This document shows, piece after piece, positions 8,704 through 18,719 of a stretch of 64,000 nucleotides of DNA (position 1 is the first letter of the stretch; each line of letters opens with the position of its first letter). A program made the translations under genes and the position numbers. Under the pieces are notes generated by a model, which was given only the letters and a program-made list of their open reading frames with translations, had not been told where the DNA came from and did no database searches. Location of the stretch: positions 6,497,501 to 6,561,500 of the forward strand of contig NC_019682.1 of the NCBI RefSeq assembly GCF_000316575.1, given 5' to 3'. This DNA is from Calothrix sp. PCC 7507. Its GTDB lineage: Bacteria; Cyanobacteriota; Cyanobacteriia; Cyanobacteriales; Nostocaceae.

Positions 8704-9296
8704 TGGAATTGACTACGACTTTTCATGCACTCAAAGAATGGGCTGTTGCTGTAAATGCCTTGGAAAACGGTAACACTATTATGTTGCTCCGCAAAGGCGG
8801 TATCCATGAACATAATGGACGTTTTCAAGTTGCCCATGAGCAAGTTTTGCTCTACCCCACTTATGAACATCAACAAGATTTTTTGCTCAAAGCTGAGTAT
8901 GCTAATCTCGTATGTCCAGTGACTTCAGGATGGCATCCAGAAACAGTTCGTATCGCTAGTTGGGCAGAAATTACTGATATTTTGCTTTGTAGTGATGAGT
9001 CAATTGTTAACGCTTTGCTTCCCTACCATATCTGGAACGAGCATTTTATTGGCGATCGCCTCAAGTGGAAACCCCGTCAGTCACTGTATATCCTCCTTCT
9101 GCGAGCTTACAAACTCCCCCAAGTACAGGAAATCCCCTATTCTACTGAATACGGTGGCTGCAAGTCATGGATTAATTTACATCAGATCATTAACCTACAA
9201 GCTTCAGCACCAGTTCTATCTGACTCTCGCTACACTCAGCTAGTCACGGAAATTCGTCAGATTGTGGGTGACACATTACATTCGCGATCGCTGTGA
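8703..9296 (+). CDS. DUF1802 family protein
   Basis: This 197-residue soluble protein has the DUF1802 pattern: FHALKEWAVAVNALENGNTIMLLRKGGIHE near the N-terminus, VAHEQVLLYPTYEHQ, then LLPYHIWNEHFIGDRLKWKPRQSLYILLLRAYKLP and GGCKSWINL. The family is widespread in cyanobacteria and has no established function. Its ATG shares one base with the hisS stop, so the two are translationally coupled. That links it to hisS expression but does not prove a related role. Confidence 0.8.
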   Translation: MELTTTFHALKEWAVAVNALENGNTIMLLRKGGIHEHNGRFQVAHEQVLLYPTYEHQQDFLLKAEYANLVCPVTSGWHPETVRIASWAEITDILLCSDESIVNALLPYHIWNEHFIGDRLKWKPRQSLYILLLRAYKLPQVQEIPYSTEYGGCKSWINLHQIINLQASAPVLSDSRYTQLVTEIRQIVGDTLHSRSL

Positions 9297-9698
9297 AATT
9301 ATCCCCTAATTTTAAATTGTGCATTTTACAGCATCGCCAAAGCCTGTAATTTCTAGGATCTAAGCTTTTGTAGCGATAAAAACAAATTGTCCGATCCCGA
9401 AGCTATACAAAAATAGTAGTTATTGCTACATACAACTGCTAAAACCGCAAGTACTATTGAAAAATCTTAACGTTGAGTGAAACAAAAGGATAAGTGCTGG
9501 CGATCGCTCTTATTCTTTTTATCCTCCAAACAACATCTGGTGAAGTTCCGCCTTCTGAGTAGTTTTATGACTAACAGGAGTATTCAATTTGCAGTCAAAT
9601 TGAAATATTAGGCGAGAAAATTACACCACAGGGGTGAGGCAGATATTGACAAAATACTGCCATTATGCAAAATAAGGCTAAACGCAAAGGAGTTTACC
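9297..9698. other. Intergenic region
   Basis: No gene or RNA is recognised. The stretch is AT-rich with two isolated GCGATCGC-like sites (about 9499) and ends in the strong ribosome binding site of the next small gene. Confidence 0.4.
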
Positions 9699-9959
9699 AT
9701 GCATCGACAAATGTGCTGGTTATCTGGTCTTGGTGGCGATGGGGAGAAAATTTTGCATTTGCAAATCGCACCCAATCAACCTTGGCGTCCCTACACAGCT
9801 TTTCCACAATTCAAAGTGCCAGATTATCAAATCCCAGGTGGTTCTAGAGGTTGGGCTACTTATCAAAAATTACACAAAGCTGGCTGGACATTAGTACCGA
9901 GCGCACGAGCTAATGAGTTTAGCAGCAACTACTCGGAATCGATAGTTCAAAATCAATAG
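9699..9959 (+). CDS. Small conserved-type hypothetical protein
   Basis: The 86-residue protein is probably real because AAAGGAG at 9686-9692 sits 6 bases before ATG 9699 and a terminator hairpin follows directly. The sequence is rich in W, P and G (QIAPNQPWRPYTAFPQFKVPDYQIPGGSRGWATYQKLHKAGWTLVPS) with no signal peptide or membrane segment. The ending GWxxYQKLxxxGWxLV could be a small surface for partner binding. I do not recognise a named family. Confidence 0.6.
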   Translation: MHRQMCWLSGLGGDGEKILHLQIAPNQPWRPYTAFPQFKVPDYQIPGGSRGWATYQKLHKAGWTLVPSARANEFSSNYSESIVQNQ

Positions 9960-9960
9960 G

Positions 9961-10002
9961 AAATAGGCAATAGTTATGAAAGTTAACTCTTGCCTATTTT
10001 TC
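9961..10002 (+). terminator. Rho-independent terminator
   Basis: AAATAGGCAA (9961-9970) pairs with TTGCCTATTT (9990-9999), and the strand continues in T residues. It starts one base after the stop of the 86-residue ORF. Confidence 0.7.
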
Positions 10003-10054
10003 CACTCTTATTCCCAAGCGATCGCATACATTTCATAACGGCTACTTAGCAAGT

Positions 10055-11647
10055 TCAAAAATCGAAAGTTGTACGCATCACTCCTACATACTGAGTATCA
10101 TTGTTGCTATTGTTTTCCGGGTTAAGAATCACCCAAAAACCAGGAGTCATCGATATATTGTCATTAAGTCGCCAGCGATAAAAAGCTTCAATGTGGTAGG
10201 AGTTAACCCCCTCTGCACGGACATCACTGTTAGAGACACGTGGCGGCAAACCAAAGAGAATTCCTGGTAAGTTGCCCTTACCCCCAACATCCGGAAACGA
10301 CATAGCGATCGCCCCAAACCAGGCATTAGCATTGTCGCCATTGTTCACGAACAGCGAATCAGTACCACCCGTGCCATTAGAAATATCACTCAAACCAGAG
10401 TTCTTGGCAGTTGCCCAAATATACCCACCCCAAGCGTTGATCTGGAAATTTGGCGAAAAGCGATAGTATCCCTGTACACCAACGATGCTGTTGGCAGTAG
10501 CAATGCTGTTACCAAAGGGAGCATTGGATAAAGCACTACCCCTGCCGGCGGTAATATCAACAGTACCAGCAGGATTATATCCATGAGAGTAGGCGACACC
10601 AATTGCTCCTTGCTTGCCGTAATACACTAAATGGGCAAGAGCATTGTAACCGCCATCAAATAAGCCATTTTTGGGTGTGGGATTATTGGGACTGTTAGCT
10701 AAATAGCCGAGAGTTAAAACTAAGTTTTCGTCAATCTTCCAGTTAGCAGCAGCACCGCCGCCACCCCGCTCAAACAGAAGACTATTCTTACCAAATAGTG
10801 AGGGGATACCGTTACCATCATCAGCGATCGTGGCAGGAGTCACGTTGTCTGTAATGTCGTTGTAGCCAATACCTGTAGGGCCAACGACAAAAGAAAGAGA
10901 ATCACTAACTGGGAAATAGTAACGAATATGGGGGATCAAAAGCGTATTGTTGCTGTCATTATCGAAATTCAGGCGCGTCATCCCTGTGCCTGTTAATGCG
11001 GCAATTTGGCTAGAGCCATTGGAGTTAGTAAAGTTGCCAAATTCTAGTCGGACTCGGAATGCATCTTTGCCTGTGAAACTACTCTCCAAATTGAGCCGCC
11101 CGCGAGTTGCAAAGAAGACGTTGGTTTCATCCCTTGTACCCCCTACTTTATTACCAAAGGTGTCGCTAACGGCGGTAATAATTTGAGCATTCAGCTTGGT
11201 AGTAGTCGAAAACTGCTGCTGTTCTAGTGTTGCTGTCCGTGCCTCTAAGCTATCCACCCGCCCGCGCAGAGTTGCCAGTTCTGCAGCAAAGTCTGTTTGT
11301 AACTTTTGCAGCACTGCCAAGTCTTCTTTATTTACTAGATTGCTAGTACTGGTGGCAATCAACTCATTAATCCGATCCAAGCAAGCATTCACACCTGCGG
11401 CAAACTCATAACGGCTTAAGGCACGGTTGCCGCGATATGTGGAGTCGGGATAACCTGCAATACAACCGTAGCGTTCAACTAATGATTGCAATGCCTGGAA
11501 TGCCCAATCGGTTGGTTGGACATCAGAGAACTGGGAAACTGATGTGACTTGTTCTTGTAAAGTACCAAAATTATCTAAAGGTGCTGCCCAGACTGCGGGA
11601 GATGTCAACAATAAGAGCGAAAAACTGGATAAGAGATTTTTCAGCAT
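10055..11647 (-). CDS. SLH-domain OprB-type carbohydrate porin
   Basis: This 530-residue outer-membrane protein has a signal peptide (LLSSFSLLLLTSPAVWA), an SLH domain at about 37-95 (SQFSDVQPTDWAFQALQSLVERYGCIAGYPDSTYRGNRALSRYEFAAG), a coiled coil at about 100-150 (LQKLQTDFAAELATLRGRVDSLEARTATLEQQ) and a long beta-barrel ending in F (VGVMRTTFDF). This is the standard layout of cyanobacterial SLH porins of the OprB family. It lies downstream of the sugar ABC genes on the same strand with a 200-base gap holding a repeat. By analogy with the Nostoc punctiforme sugar locus, where an OprB porin accompanies frt genes, it probably lets sugar cross the outer membrane. Some family members transport iron or other solutes instead. 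Confidence 0.85.
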   Translation of the reverse strand: MLKNLLSSFSLLLLTSPAVWAAPLDNFGTLQEQVTSVSQFSDVQPTDWAFQALQSLVERYGCIAGYPDSTYRGNRALSRYEFAAGVNACLDRINELIATSTSNLVNKEDLAVLQKLQTDFAAELATLRGRVDSLEARTATLEQQQFSTTTKLNAQIITAVSDTFGNKVGGTRDETNVFFATRGRLNLESSFTGKDAFRVRLEFGNFTNSNGSSQIAALTGTGMTRLNFDNDSNNTLLIPHIRYYFPVSDSLSFVVGPTGIGYNDITDNVTPATIADDGNGIPSLFGKNSLLFERGGGGAAANWKIDENLVLTLGYLANSPNNPTPKNGLFDGGYNALAHLVYYGKQGAIGVAYSHGYNPAGTVDITAGRGSALSNAPFGNSIATANSIVGVQGYYRFSPNFQINAWGGYIWATAKNSGLSDISNGTGGTDSLFVNNGDNANAWFGAIAMSFPDVGGKGNLPGILFGLPPRVSNSDVRAEGVNSYHIEAFYRWRLNDNISMTPGFWVILNPENNSNNDTQYVGVMRTTFDF

Positions 11648-11737
11648 CGGGTTTAACTAAATATGGTTAAAAATCTGCATTAAAAATTGGAAATCTCTCG
11701 CTATATCTATGCTGGAGAGATTTCAGATGTGATTTAT

Positions 11738-11844
11738 TCACGCAGAGACGCAGAGAAGGAGAGTTAAAAAATCTGGCGTTTGAAATTTTATGTATTAAAA
11801 TCTAAAACTCCTTATTCTCTCTGCGCCTCTGCGCCTCTGCGTGA
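11738..11844. repeat. Inverted CACGCAGAGACGCAGAG-type repeat
   Basis: TCACGCAGAGACGCAGAG at 11738-11755 pairs with the region CTCTGCGCCTCTGCGTGA ending at 11844. The result is a large hairpin between the porin and permease genes. The CGCAGAG unit repeats internally. It could act as a partial terminator within the operon, but its repeat nature suggests a dispersed element. Confidence 0.6.
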
Positions 11845-11847
11845 GAT

Positions 11848-12840
11848 TTACCGTCTAGAACGTCTGCGGAGTCTGTCAATCATGACTGCAGCAATAATTA
11901 CTAGTCCTTTGACGACTAGTTGCCAGAAGTAAGACATATTTAACAGGGTCAAACCGTTGTTAAGCACAGCAATGATTAATGCACCTAGGAGAGTGCCGCC
12001 AATTGTACCGATACCGCCTGTGAAACTGGTTCCACCAAGAATAACGGCAGCGATCGCATCTAATTCATAACCCTGTCCTAACATGCCTGTGGCACTATAC
12101 AGGCGACTGGCACTCATAATTCCTCCCAAACCGGCCATTAATCCACTGAAGCCATAAACAAACAGCAACACGCGATTGACTTTAATACCTGTTAATCGTG
12201 CTGCTCGTTCATTACCCCCAACAGCGTAGATTTGTACACCCAAAACAGTCTGTCGCAACACAAACCAACTCACAGCTACAGTCAGCAAGGCAATGATTAC
12301 CAGCCAGGGAAGGGGGCCGACGTAGCTATTACCTATCCAAGCAAAGTTGATATTCCGGTTAATGACTGTTGTCCCATTGGCAACTAAAAAGGCAGCACCT
12401 CGTAAGGCAGTTAGTGAACCCAAGGTGACGATAAACGGCGGTACATCCAAAAAGGTAATCAACGCACCGTTGAGTAAACCCAAAAGCAGCCCTGTCAGCA
12501 AACCAGCAGGTACGGCAATCCAACCTAAAGCCGGAAGTAAGGATACTAACACCGCAACTACGGCAGAAACAGCCAAGATTGACCCCACTGAAAGGTCAAT
12601 ACCACCAGTGAGAATCACAAATGTCATCCCAGTTGCCAAGACAATATTAATTGATGCCTGACGTAATATATTGACGGCGTTACCTGCTGTGAAAAAATTG
12701 GGACTAAGCAGGGAAAATAAGATACAGATGATTACCAGAATCGGTAAGATACCTGCAACTTGAAGTAAGTTGTTGATGCGCTGGCGTGACTTGGGATGCT
12801 CAGTTGGTCTATTGTTGATTGGTCTTAAGGTTTGACTCAT
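11848..12840 (-). CDS. frtC: Sugar ABC transporter permease, RbsC/FrtC type
   Basis: The 330-residue membrane subunit belongs to the ribose/fructose/xylose-type permease family. About eight to ten hydrophobic segments are visible. Hallmarks are [24 protein letters not shown] (about residues 74-96), the [15 protein letters not shown] ATPase-docking loop, and [31 protein letters not shown]. Its start overlaps the stop of the ATPase gene by four bases. With the neighbouring ATPase, binding protein and LacI repressor it matches the frtC position of known cyanobacterial fructose importers. The sugar itself cannot be read from sequence. Confidence 0.88.
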   Translation of the reverse strand: MSQTLRPINNRPTEHPKSRQRINNLLQVAGILPILVIICILFSLLSPNFFTAGNAVNILRQASINIVLATGMTFVILTGGIDLSVGSILAVSAVVAVLVSLLPALGWIAVPAGLLTGLLLGLLNGALITFLDVPPFIVTLGSLTALRGAAFLVANGTTVINRNINFAWIGNSYVGPLPWLVIIALLTVAVSWFVLRQTVLGVQIYAVGGNERAARLTGIKVNRVLLFVYGFSGLMAGLGGIMSASRLYSATGMLGQGYELDAIAAVILGGTSFTGGIGTIGGTLLGALIIAVLNNGLTLLNMSYFWQLVVKGLVIIAAVMIDRLRRRSRR

Positions 12841-14390
12841 GATGCTAATACCTCCGATGCTCCTGTTGCATAGTGCATAATTTTTTCTTGGGTAATTTCT
12901 TTGCCAGGACTGTCGTTTAGTTCGCCGACTAACTCCCCTTCTCGCATGACTAAAACGCGATCGCTCATACCCACAATCTCTGCTAGTTCGCTGGAAACCA
13001 TGAGAATTGCTACCCCTTGGGCGGCTAAGTCGCTGATAATGCGGTAAATTTCGCTTTTAGCACCGATATCTACGCCCCGTGTTGGCTCATCGAGCATTAA
13101 TACTCTGGGATTAATGGCTAACCAACGCGCCAGCAGGAGTTTTTGCTGATTACCTCCAGAAAGATCCACGGCTCTAATTTCCAAATTGGCTAGCCGGATA
13201 TGGAAGTTTTCTACTGCGTCCGTGGCAATTTTATTTACTGAACCCCAGTTAACGATGCCCAGGTTGGCATCCTGTTTGAGTCTATTGAGTCCAATATTTT
13301 TCCGGGAACTCATTTCTAGAAATAAACCCTGGTCTTTGCGGTCTTCTGGGACGTAGCCAATACCCGCAGCGATCGCATCACTAGGCGAATTAATCTCTAG
13401 TTTTTTGCCATTCAGGAAGACTTCACCGCTGACTTTGCGATCAGCACCAAAAATCAGTCGCGATACCTCTGTACGTCCTGCACCAACTAACCCTGCTAGT
13501 CCGAGAATTTCTCCCGCACGCAGTTGAAAACTGGCGGGTTTAACTTTACGTCCATCACTCATATTTCTGACTTCTAGCACCACTGCACCAGGATTTTTCT
13601 GCCGTTGATGTTCGTAAAAGTCCTGCATGGAGCGACCGACCATCATCTGTACCAATCGCTGGGGAGAAATTTCGTCACGGGTAAGACTGCCGATGTATTG
13701 ACCATCCCGCAGCACGCTAATCCGGTCAGCTAAGGCATAGATTTCTTCCATGCGATGACTGATGTAGATAATGGCAATGCCATCATGGCGGAGTTTGCGA
13801 ATCACCTCAAATAAACGCTCAGTCTCGCGGTCAGATAGTGCGGCTGTTGGCTCATCCATCACCAAAATGCGGCTATTGTCCTTCAACGCCCGTGCAATTT
13901 CTACTTGTTGCTGTTCAGCGATCGCTAAAGTGCCAACTACTGTTTTTGGTGTGAAGTTAGCCCCCAAGCTGTCTAACACTTCTTGGGTTTCGAGTTCCAT
14001 CGTTTTACGGTCTAAAAATTGACCCCGTTGCAACTCGCTACCCATAAAAATGTTTTCGGCAACGGTTAAATTGGGTGCAACATTCAGTTCTTGATAAATC
14101 AGATTAATACCCGCTTGCCGTGCTGTACCCGGATCGGTAATTTTCACTGGTTGACCATTGATGCGAATCTCACCGTCATCGGCAACATAAGCCCCAGCCA
14201 GAATCTTCATCAATGTGCTTTTACCTGCCCCATTTTCACCCATGAGGGCATGAACCTCTCCTGGATAAATGGTGAGATTGACACCTTGCAAAGCCGCGAC
14301 ACCATGAAATCGTTTCGCAATCCCTTGCATTTCTAATACAGGGGTGACGGTTGCCGTCGGAGAAAAATTTGTTTCAATATTTGTTGTCAT
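12837..14390 (-). CDS. frtB: Sugar ABC transporter ATPase with two ABC domains, RbsA/FrtB type
   Basis: The 517-residue protein carries two ABC domains, as usual for CUT2 sugar importers. The first has Walker [23 protein letters not shown] and Walker [14 protein letters not shown]. The second has a degenerate Walker A (GLVGAGRTE) and an intact [15 protein letters not shown] signature with [12 protein letters not shown]. The degenerate second site is normal for the family. It energises uptake through the permease encoded next (4-base overlap). The binding-protein gene lies 182 bases upstream on the same strand. In Anabaena variabilis the equivalent gene is frtB. Confidence 0.9.
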   Translation of the reverse strand: MTTNIETNFSPTATVTPVLEMQGIAKRFHGVAALQGVNLTIYPGEVHALMGENGAGKSTLMKILAGAYVADDGEIRINGQPVKITDPGTARQAGINLIYQELNVAPNLTVAENIFMGSELQRGQFLDRKTMELETQEVLDSLGANFTPKTVVGTLAIAEQQQVEIARALKDNSRILVMDEPTAALSDRETERLFEVIRKLRHDGIAIIYISHRMEEIYALADRISVLRDGQYIGSLTRDEISPQRLVQMMVGRSMQDFYEHQRQKNPGAVVLEVRNMSDGRKVKPASFQLRAGEILGLAGLVGAGRTEVSRLIFGADRKVSGEVFLNGKKLEINSPSDAIAAGIGYVPEDRKDQGLFLEMSSRKNIGLNRLKQDANLGIVNWGSVNKIATDAVENFHIRLANLEIRAVDLSGGNQQKLLLARWLAINPRVLMLDEPTRGVDIGAKSEIYRIISDLAAQGVAILMVSSELAEIVGMSDRVLVMREGELVGELNDSPGKEITQEKIMHYATGASEVLAS

Positions 14391-14572
14391 AAATTGAGTG
14401 CTGAGTTGTGAGTGCTGTTAGCGGTAGCGGGGCGTTTAGCCCTTGCTAAGTCTTGAGTGCTGAGTGAAAATTACTAATACTCAATCCCCAATTCCCAGCC
14501 TTGTCAATTTCGGATTTTGGATTGGATTTCAATCTAAAATCCAAAATCTAAAATCTAAAATTCCTAATTCCC

Positions 14573-15556
14573 CTACCACCCTGTCGATGTGCTGACGTTT
14601 TCTTTAGTAACCAATTTGGCGGGAATCAAAATGTTGGGTGATTCGGGTTTTTTGCCATGCAAGATGTCGTTACCCACCTGAACTGCTTTTTGGGTCATGC
14701 CTCTGGGGTTTTGAGTGGCTGTGGCAGCATATAGGCTGTCTTTAGAGGCGATCGCTTGGATTGCTTCTGGGGCACCGTCAACTCCCACAATGAAAAAGTC
14801 TTGACGTTTGGCTTGGTTGGCGGCTAAATCAACTCCCACACCACTAGGATCGTTGATGGCAAAGACAGCATCAATTTTGGGAAATGTCACCAGCAAATCA
14901 CTCATTACCCTCAGTCCGCCATCCCTACTCCCTTCTGCGTTCTGGTCTTTAGAAAGTAGTTTGATATTGGGATATTTGGCTAACACCTTTAAGCAGCCAT
15001 CCACTCGCTGAATTACTGAAGTTACTGGCGGCCCGTTGACAATTACTACATTGCCTTTACCTTTCAGGCGATCGGCAATGTATTGGCAACTAATTTCTCC
15101 GGCTTGCACATTATTGGTGGTGACAGTAGCATCTACGTCTGCTTCTACAGGCGTATCTACTGCAATCACAATCTTGCCTGCTTGTCTTGCTTGGTCAACG
15201 GCTGGTCTGATTCCTTTGCTGTCAGCAGCATTGAGGATAATCATGTCAGTATTAGCAGCAACAAAATTTTCAATTTGGTTAAATTGCTGGTTCAGGTCAT
15301 AGCCACTAGAAACTACAGTTGCTCTGACACCATCACCACCAATTTTCTTTGCCTCTTTCTCCGCTCCCTGCGCCATGACAACGAAAAAAGGGTTACTTAA
15401 ATCGCCGAGGGTGACTCCCACAGAGCGTAATTTGACATTTTTGGGATCAGTGTTGGTGGCTGTGTTGCCATTGTTAGGAACGTTTGTGCAGCCGACAACA
15501 GTACCACTGACAATACTTAATAAAGTTGCTGCGATTGCAATTTTTTTCACATTCAT
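14573..15556 (-). CDS. frtA: Periplasmic sugar-binding lipoprotein, RbsB/FrtA type
   Basis: This 327-residue substrate-binding protein has a lipoprotein signal peptide with the cysteine in GTVVGC (residue 23). The type I periplasmic-binding fold is evident: GVTLGDLSNPFFVVMAQGAEKEAKKIG, NQIENFVAANTDMIILNAADSKGIRPAVDQARQAGKIVIAVDTPV, and DAVFAINDPSGVGVDLAANQA. These are hallmarks of ribose/fructose/allose-type binders. It faces the divergent LacI repressor gene across a region with two palindromic operators. By order and family it corresponds to frtA of the fructose uptake locus. Confidence 0.88.
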   Translation of the reverse strand: MNVKKIAIAATLLSIVSGTVVGCTNVPNNGNTATNTDPKNVKLRSVGVTLGDLSNPFFVVMAQGAEKEAKKIGGDGVRATVVSSGYDLNQQFNQIENFVAANTDMIILNAADSKGIRPAVDQARQAGKIVIAVDTPVEADVDATVTTNNVQAGEISCQYIADRLKGKGNVVIVNGPPVTSVIQRVDGCLKVLAKYPNIKLLSKDQNAEGSRDGGLRVMSDLLVTFPKIDAVFAINDPSGVGVDLAANQAKRQDFFIVGVDGAPEAIQAIASKDSLYAATATQNPRGMTQKAVQVGNDILHGKKPESPNILIPAKLVTKENVSTSTGW

Positions 15557-15673
15557 CTATCTCCCATAACTTATTTAAATTTGCAGAAAATCCTCATCAT
15601 CTGATGACTCAAACTAATTCTCCTTTCCTGAGAAACCCTTGTTAAATTTGGCTTTCTTAATTTTGAATTAGTG

Positions 15674-15727
15674 TTATGCACAGGTGTGCATTGCTGATAA
15701 TTTTTATTCTTGCACACCTGTGCATAA
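15674..15727. promoter_or_regulatory. Paired palindromic operators between binding-protein gene and LacI regulator
   Basis: TGCACAGGTGTGCA at 15677-15690 and TGCACACCTGTGCA at 15711-15724 are each 14-base palindromes with two central bases. The two sites with their flanks form a perfect 17-base inverted repeat (15674-15690 and 15711-15727) around a 20-base AT-rich spacer. Their centres are 34 bases apart. This is what a LacI-family dimer or tetramer would bind, and it sits where both divergent promoters should lie. The arrangement predicts autoregulation of the repressor and control of frtABC; the binding itself is inference. Confidence 0.8.
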
Positions 15728-15771
15728 AAAATATGTTAAGTTTATTTACGTTACCTACAGCATTGCTGCAA

Positions 15772-16827
15772 ATGAGTAAACGAAAAATTTCCATTGAAGA
15801 TATCGCTCGCAAAGCAGGCGTTTCTCATTCCACAGTTTCACGCGCTTTACGAGATAGTCCCCTAATTAGCGCTAAAGTGCGGGAGGAAATTAAAAAACTA
15901 GCGCAGGAGATGAACTATGTACCGAATGCGATCGCTCAAAGTTTACTTGCATCACGCACTTATACCGTTGGGGTAGTTGTCACTTCCATCGCCGATCCCT
16001 TTTTTGGTGAGCTAGTGGAGGGAATTGAACAGGTTGCAAAACAAGCGGGCTTAAATGTGTTGTTAAGTGCTTCACATGGAGATGTTGACCAAGAAATAGC
16101 CGCTATTGAGAACTTTCACTATCGGAGAGTGGACGGGATTTTGGTAGCTGACTCACGGGTTAGTCAACGATATACGCCACAGTTACAGCTATTTACTGTA
16201 CCAACAGTTCTGATTAACATTGCCACTGAAGCTCAAAGCAAAACATTCCACTCAGTAGCTATGGATGATCGCTTAGGTGGCTCTATAGTCGTAGAACATC
16301 TAATAGAACTGGGGCACACTTGTATTGGGTATTTAGGCGTGGGCGATGGTAGCAAAGCAGACCAACAGCGCCTAGAAGGATATCAAATGGCTCTAAAAAA
16401 AGCAGGTTTACCACAAAATAATGATTGGATAGCAATTTTTAATCAAGACCATGAAACAATCAACGATATTGATATCGGCAAAAAAATGCTACCGGAACTA
16501 GCCGCATCTGGAGTAACTGGCATCTTTTGCTACAACGATATGGTAGCAGTTGGCGCTCTCTTAGCCTGTAAAGAACTAGGTATTTCAGTACCACAAGATT
16601 TAAGCCTCGTGGGATTTGACAATATTGGTCTGAGTAGTTACGTTACCCCACCACTCACAACTGTCAGCCAACGCATGGTAGAAATGGGTAATGCTGCTAT
16701 GAATATGTTACTAGAATTACTGGAAGGGAAAGTTGTAGAAAATCTTCTTTTATCTCCTTTTTTAGTAAAAAGAGATAGCACTACAACTGCTAGTAGATTG
16801 AAAAGTTCTGTAATCTCACGGAAGTAG
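15772..16827 (+). CDS. frtR: LacI-family transcriptional repressor of the sugar uptake genes
   Basis: The 351-residue regulator has the LacI helix-turn-helix ISIEDIARKAGVSHSTVSRALRDSP at its N-terminus and a hinge SLLASRTYTVGVVV. The sugar-binding domain follows (DPFFGELVEGIEQVAKQAG, VDGILV, GHTCIGYLGVGDGS, GIFCYNDMVAVGALLACKELG, VPQDLSLVGFDN). An upstream ATG at 15676 would put the operator inside the gene, so ATG 15772, four residues before the HTH, is preferred; ATG 15733 is also possible. It is divergent from the ABC genes, as frtR is in Anabaena variabilis, where it represses fructose uptake. A hairpin terminator shared with the next gene lies downstream. Confidence 0.88.
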   Translation: MSKRKISIEDIARKAGVSHSTVSRALRDSPLISAKVREEIKKLAQEMNYVPNAIAQSLLASRTYTVGVVVTSIADPFFGELVEGIEQVAKQAGLNVLLSASHGDVDQEIAAIENFHYRRVDGILVADSRVSQRYTPQLQLFTVPTVLINIATEAQSKTFHSVAMDDRLGGSIVVEHLIELGHTCIGYLGVGDGSKADQQRLEGYQMALKKAGLPQNNDWIAIFNQDHETINDIDIGKKMLPELAASGVTGIFCYNDMVAVGALLACKELGISVPQDLSLVGFDNIGLSSYVTPPLTTVSQRMVEMGNAAMNMLLELLEGKVVENLLLSPFLVKRDSTTTASRLKSSVISRK

Positions 16828-16975
16828 ATACCTGTTTTCGGGAATTTTTGTCTGCTGCTTCACCGCTGTGCGTTTACATGAATTGCCCCTACGCCGTGGA
16901 TATACTTACCATCAAGGAATGATTAATCAAAGCCTAAAACGAAATTAATTTGTACAGTGTATAAGTCCTATAATA

Positions 16976-17009
16976 AAATCCCCAATTTCTTTGAGAAATC
17001 GGGGATTTA
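16976..17009. terminator. Bidirectional terminator hairpin
   Basis: AAATCCCCAATTT (from 16976) and AAATCGGGGATTT form a 13-base stem with one mismatch around a short TGAG-containing loop. It lies between the convergent ends of the LacI-type repressor and the ABC membrane-protein gene. Confidence 0.75.
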
Positions 17010-17030
17010 TGACTTTCGTGCGTCTCTGAT

Positions 17031-18719
17031 TTAACCTTGTGCAAGTAATACTTTTGTTGCTGATTCCCCTGCTTTTCGCAACTTTCGCGTCAGTTGGAAT
17101 ATTAATAATCCGAGAAGACTCCAATGACTAAGAATCGCTATAAATAACGTTATCGCTGATAGTGATTTTCCTTCGGGAGAGATAACCAAAATCGGTGCGG
17201 CGATTGTAAATAACCAGAGAAAAGAGTTGTGACTAGAATAAGAATAAAACATCGCTCCAATGATCACTGGTAATACAATTACAGCACCAACTATACCAAC
17301 ACTCCAAAATACCCGATGTTGGTTTTTCATCAACAATGTGAGTTGGACTAAGGCTGCATATAGCATTACTAAACTACCAGCTATAGCTAGAGCATAAAAT
17401 GCATATATTTTATGGTCAATGCCTAGATTAGGGAGCGAAATGAAGATAATTAAGGAAGTGATCACAATCATGGCATTAATGGCGATCGCTAACAGTCCAG
17501 GACTTTTTTCTCCCCAAATTAAATCCTTAAATAACTTGCCATCACCCAACTGCTGAGAACTATACATTTTTCTGTAGCGTGCCCAATCTTGCGATGTTTG
17601 GCGATGGGGACTGAGAGCAGCAATGAGATATAAAAACAGCCCAAAATATAATAACAATAGACATGCAACATTTTCAGAGATTAGCTGCATTCTAGGAGAA
17701 TGCTTAAATACTAATTCTTGCCAATTTGCACACCCTAAAGTAATTACTGTAAAAACAGATGTCAATAAATAACTCTGTTGTTTACTTAACATAGTAGCAT
17801 TGGCATCACGAAAACAACGTTGCAAAGATTGCCAGATACAATATGTCCCCAAACCATTAATCAATAAAGTAAAGCCTACTGTCGCGAAAAAACTTGCTCC
17901 TAATGGTAGAGCAAACCAATGAAAATTAGCAAACGTAGATGAATCAAGAAGTACAGAATTAGGAGTCAAATTATATGGGTTAAACAACCTAAGAATAATT
18001 AGTGGATTATCATCAGGCATTTCTGGGATAGTTGATTTTTGAGTTAATAATAGAAAACCTAAAACTACGCCACTCCCCAACCAGGCTTGAAAACCACTAA
18101 GCCAAGAACCAACTAAGCCAAATAGCAGCGCCCCGCTATAGTAGAAAAGACTTGTGGTTAGAATAACTGTGTAAAAACTTAAAATCGAAATTAGAGGTAT
18201 GTTAGCTGACAATCCTGACCACAAATGCAAAGGAATTGCCAGAAATACAACAAGATACATTAAGATGGGAACCCCTAACATTTTACCTGATAAAATGCTT
18301 TGAGGTGATTGGGGACTAAGGCGAATAAAATTGAGTGTCTCGCGCCGTTCTTCATTTGCTAAATCATTAATTAGCAAATAGCTTCCTGCTACTAAAAGCG
18401 TAAAACAAGCAATAAGACTGAGCGATGTAAATATATCTTGCGACCATAATTGCCAATTAGTAATCACATTGTCCAATTCATCAGTCAAGCATTTTGGATA
18501 TTGATACCCAACTGCACCTGTACAGTATTTATTGTCATAACCCTTGTATACTAAGTCACGAGTTGGTAGCTGGATTTGGAAACTCATAAGTAGTAAGCAT
18601 TGGCCAAGGAGAGATATGACTATTGGTAGCAATATATTCCGTGGCTTTAAACGTCCTTTGAGTTCCCGCAACAGTTGAGGATTCCAATCACCTAGTCGAT
18701 TAATCGAGTTAAATTTCAT
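17031..18719 (-). CDS. ABC-2 type transporter membrane protein (second paralog)
   Basis: This 562-residue multi-pass membrane protein starts with LGDWNPQLLRELKGRLKPRNILLPIVISLLGQCLLL. A segment TLLVAGSYLLINDLANEERRETLNFIRLSPQSPQSILSGKMLGVPI is almost the same in the upstream paralog. About ten to twelve hydrophobic segments follow, and the end is LTRKLRKAGESATKVLLAQG. The cytoplasmic FIRLSPQS loop probably contacts the ATPase. It is the last gene of an ATPase-permease-permease operon, 218 bases after its paralog, with a repeat in the gap. The pair probably forms a heterodimeric exporter or membrane-remodelling transporter of unknown substrate. Confidence 0.78.
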   Translation of the reverse strand: MKFNSINRLGDWNPQLLRELKGRLKPRNILLPIVISLLGQCLLLMSFQIQLPTRDLVYKGYDNKYCTGAVGYQYPKCLTDELDNVITNWQLWSQDIFTSLSLIACFTLLVAGSYLLINDLANEERRETLNFIRLSPQSPQSILSGKMLGVPILMYLVVFLAIPLHLWSGLSANIPLISILSFYTVILTTSLFYYSGALLFGLVGSWLSGFQAWLGSGVVLGFLLLTQKSTIPEMPDDNPLIILRLFNPYNLTPNSVLLDSSTFANFHWFALPLGASFFATVGFTLLINGLGTYCIWQSLQRCFRDANATMLSKQQSYLLTSVFTVITLGCANWQELVFKHSPRMQLISENVACLLLLYFGLFLYLIAALSPHRQTSQDWARYRKMYSSQQLGDGKLFKDLIWGEKSPGLLAIAINAMIVITSLIIFISLPNLGIDHKIYAFYALAIAGSLVMLYAALVQLTLLMKNQHRVFWSVGIVGAVIVLPVIIGAMFYSYSSHNSFLWLFTIAAPILVISPEGKSLSAITLFIAILSHWSLLGLLIFQLTRKLRKAGESATKVLLAQG

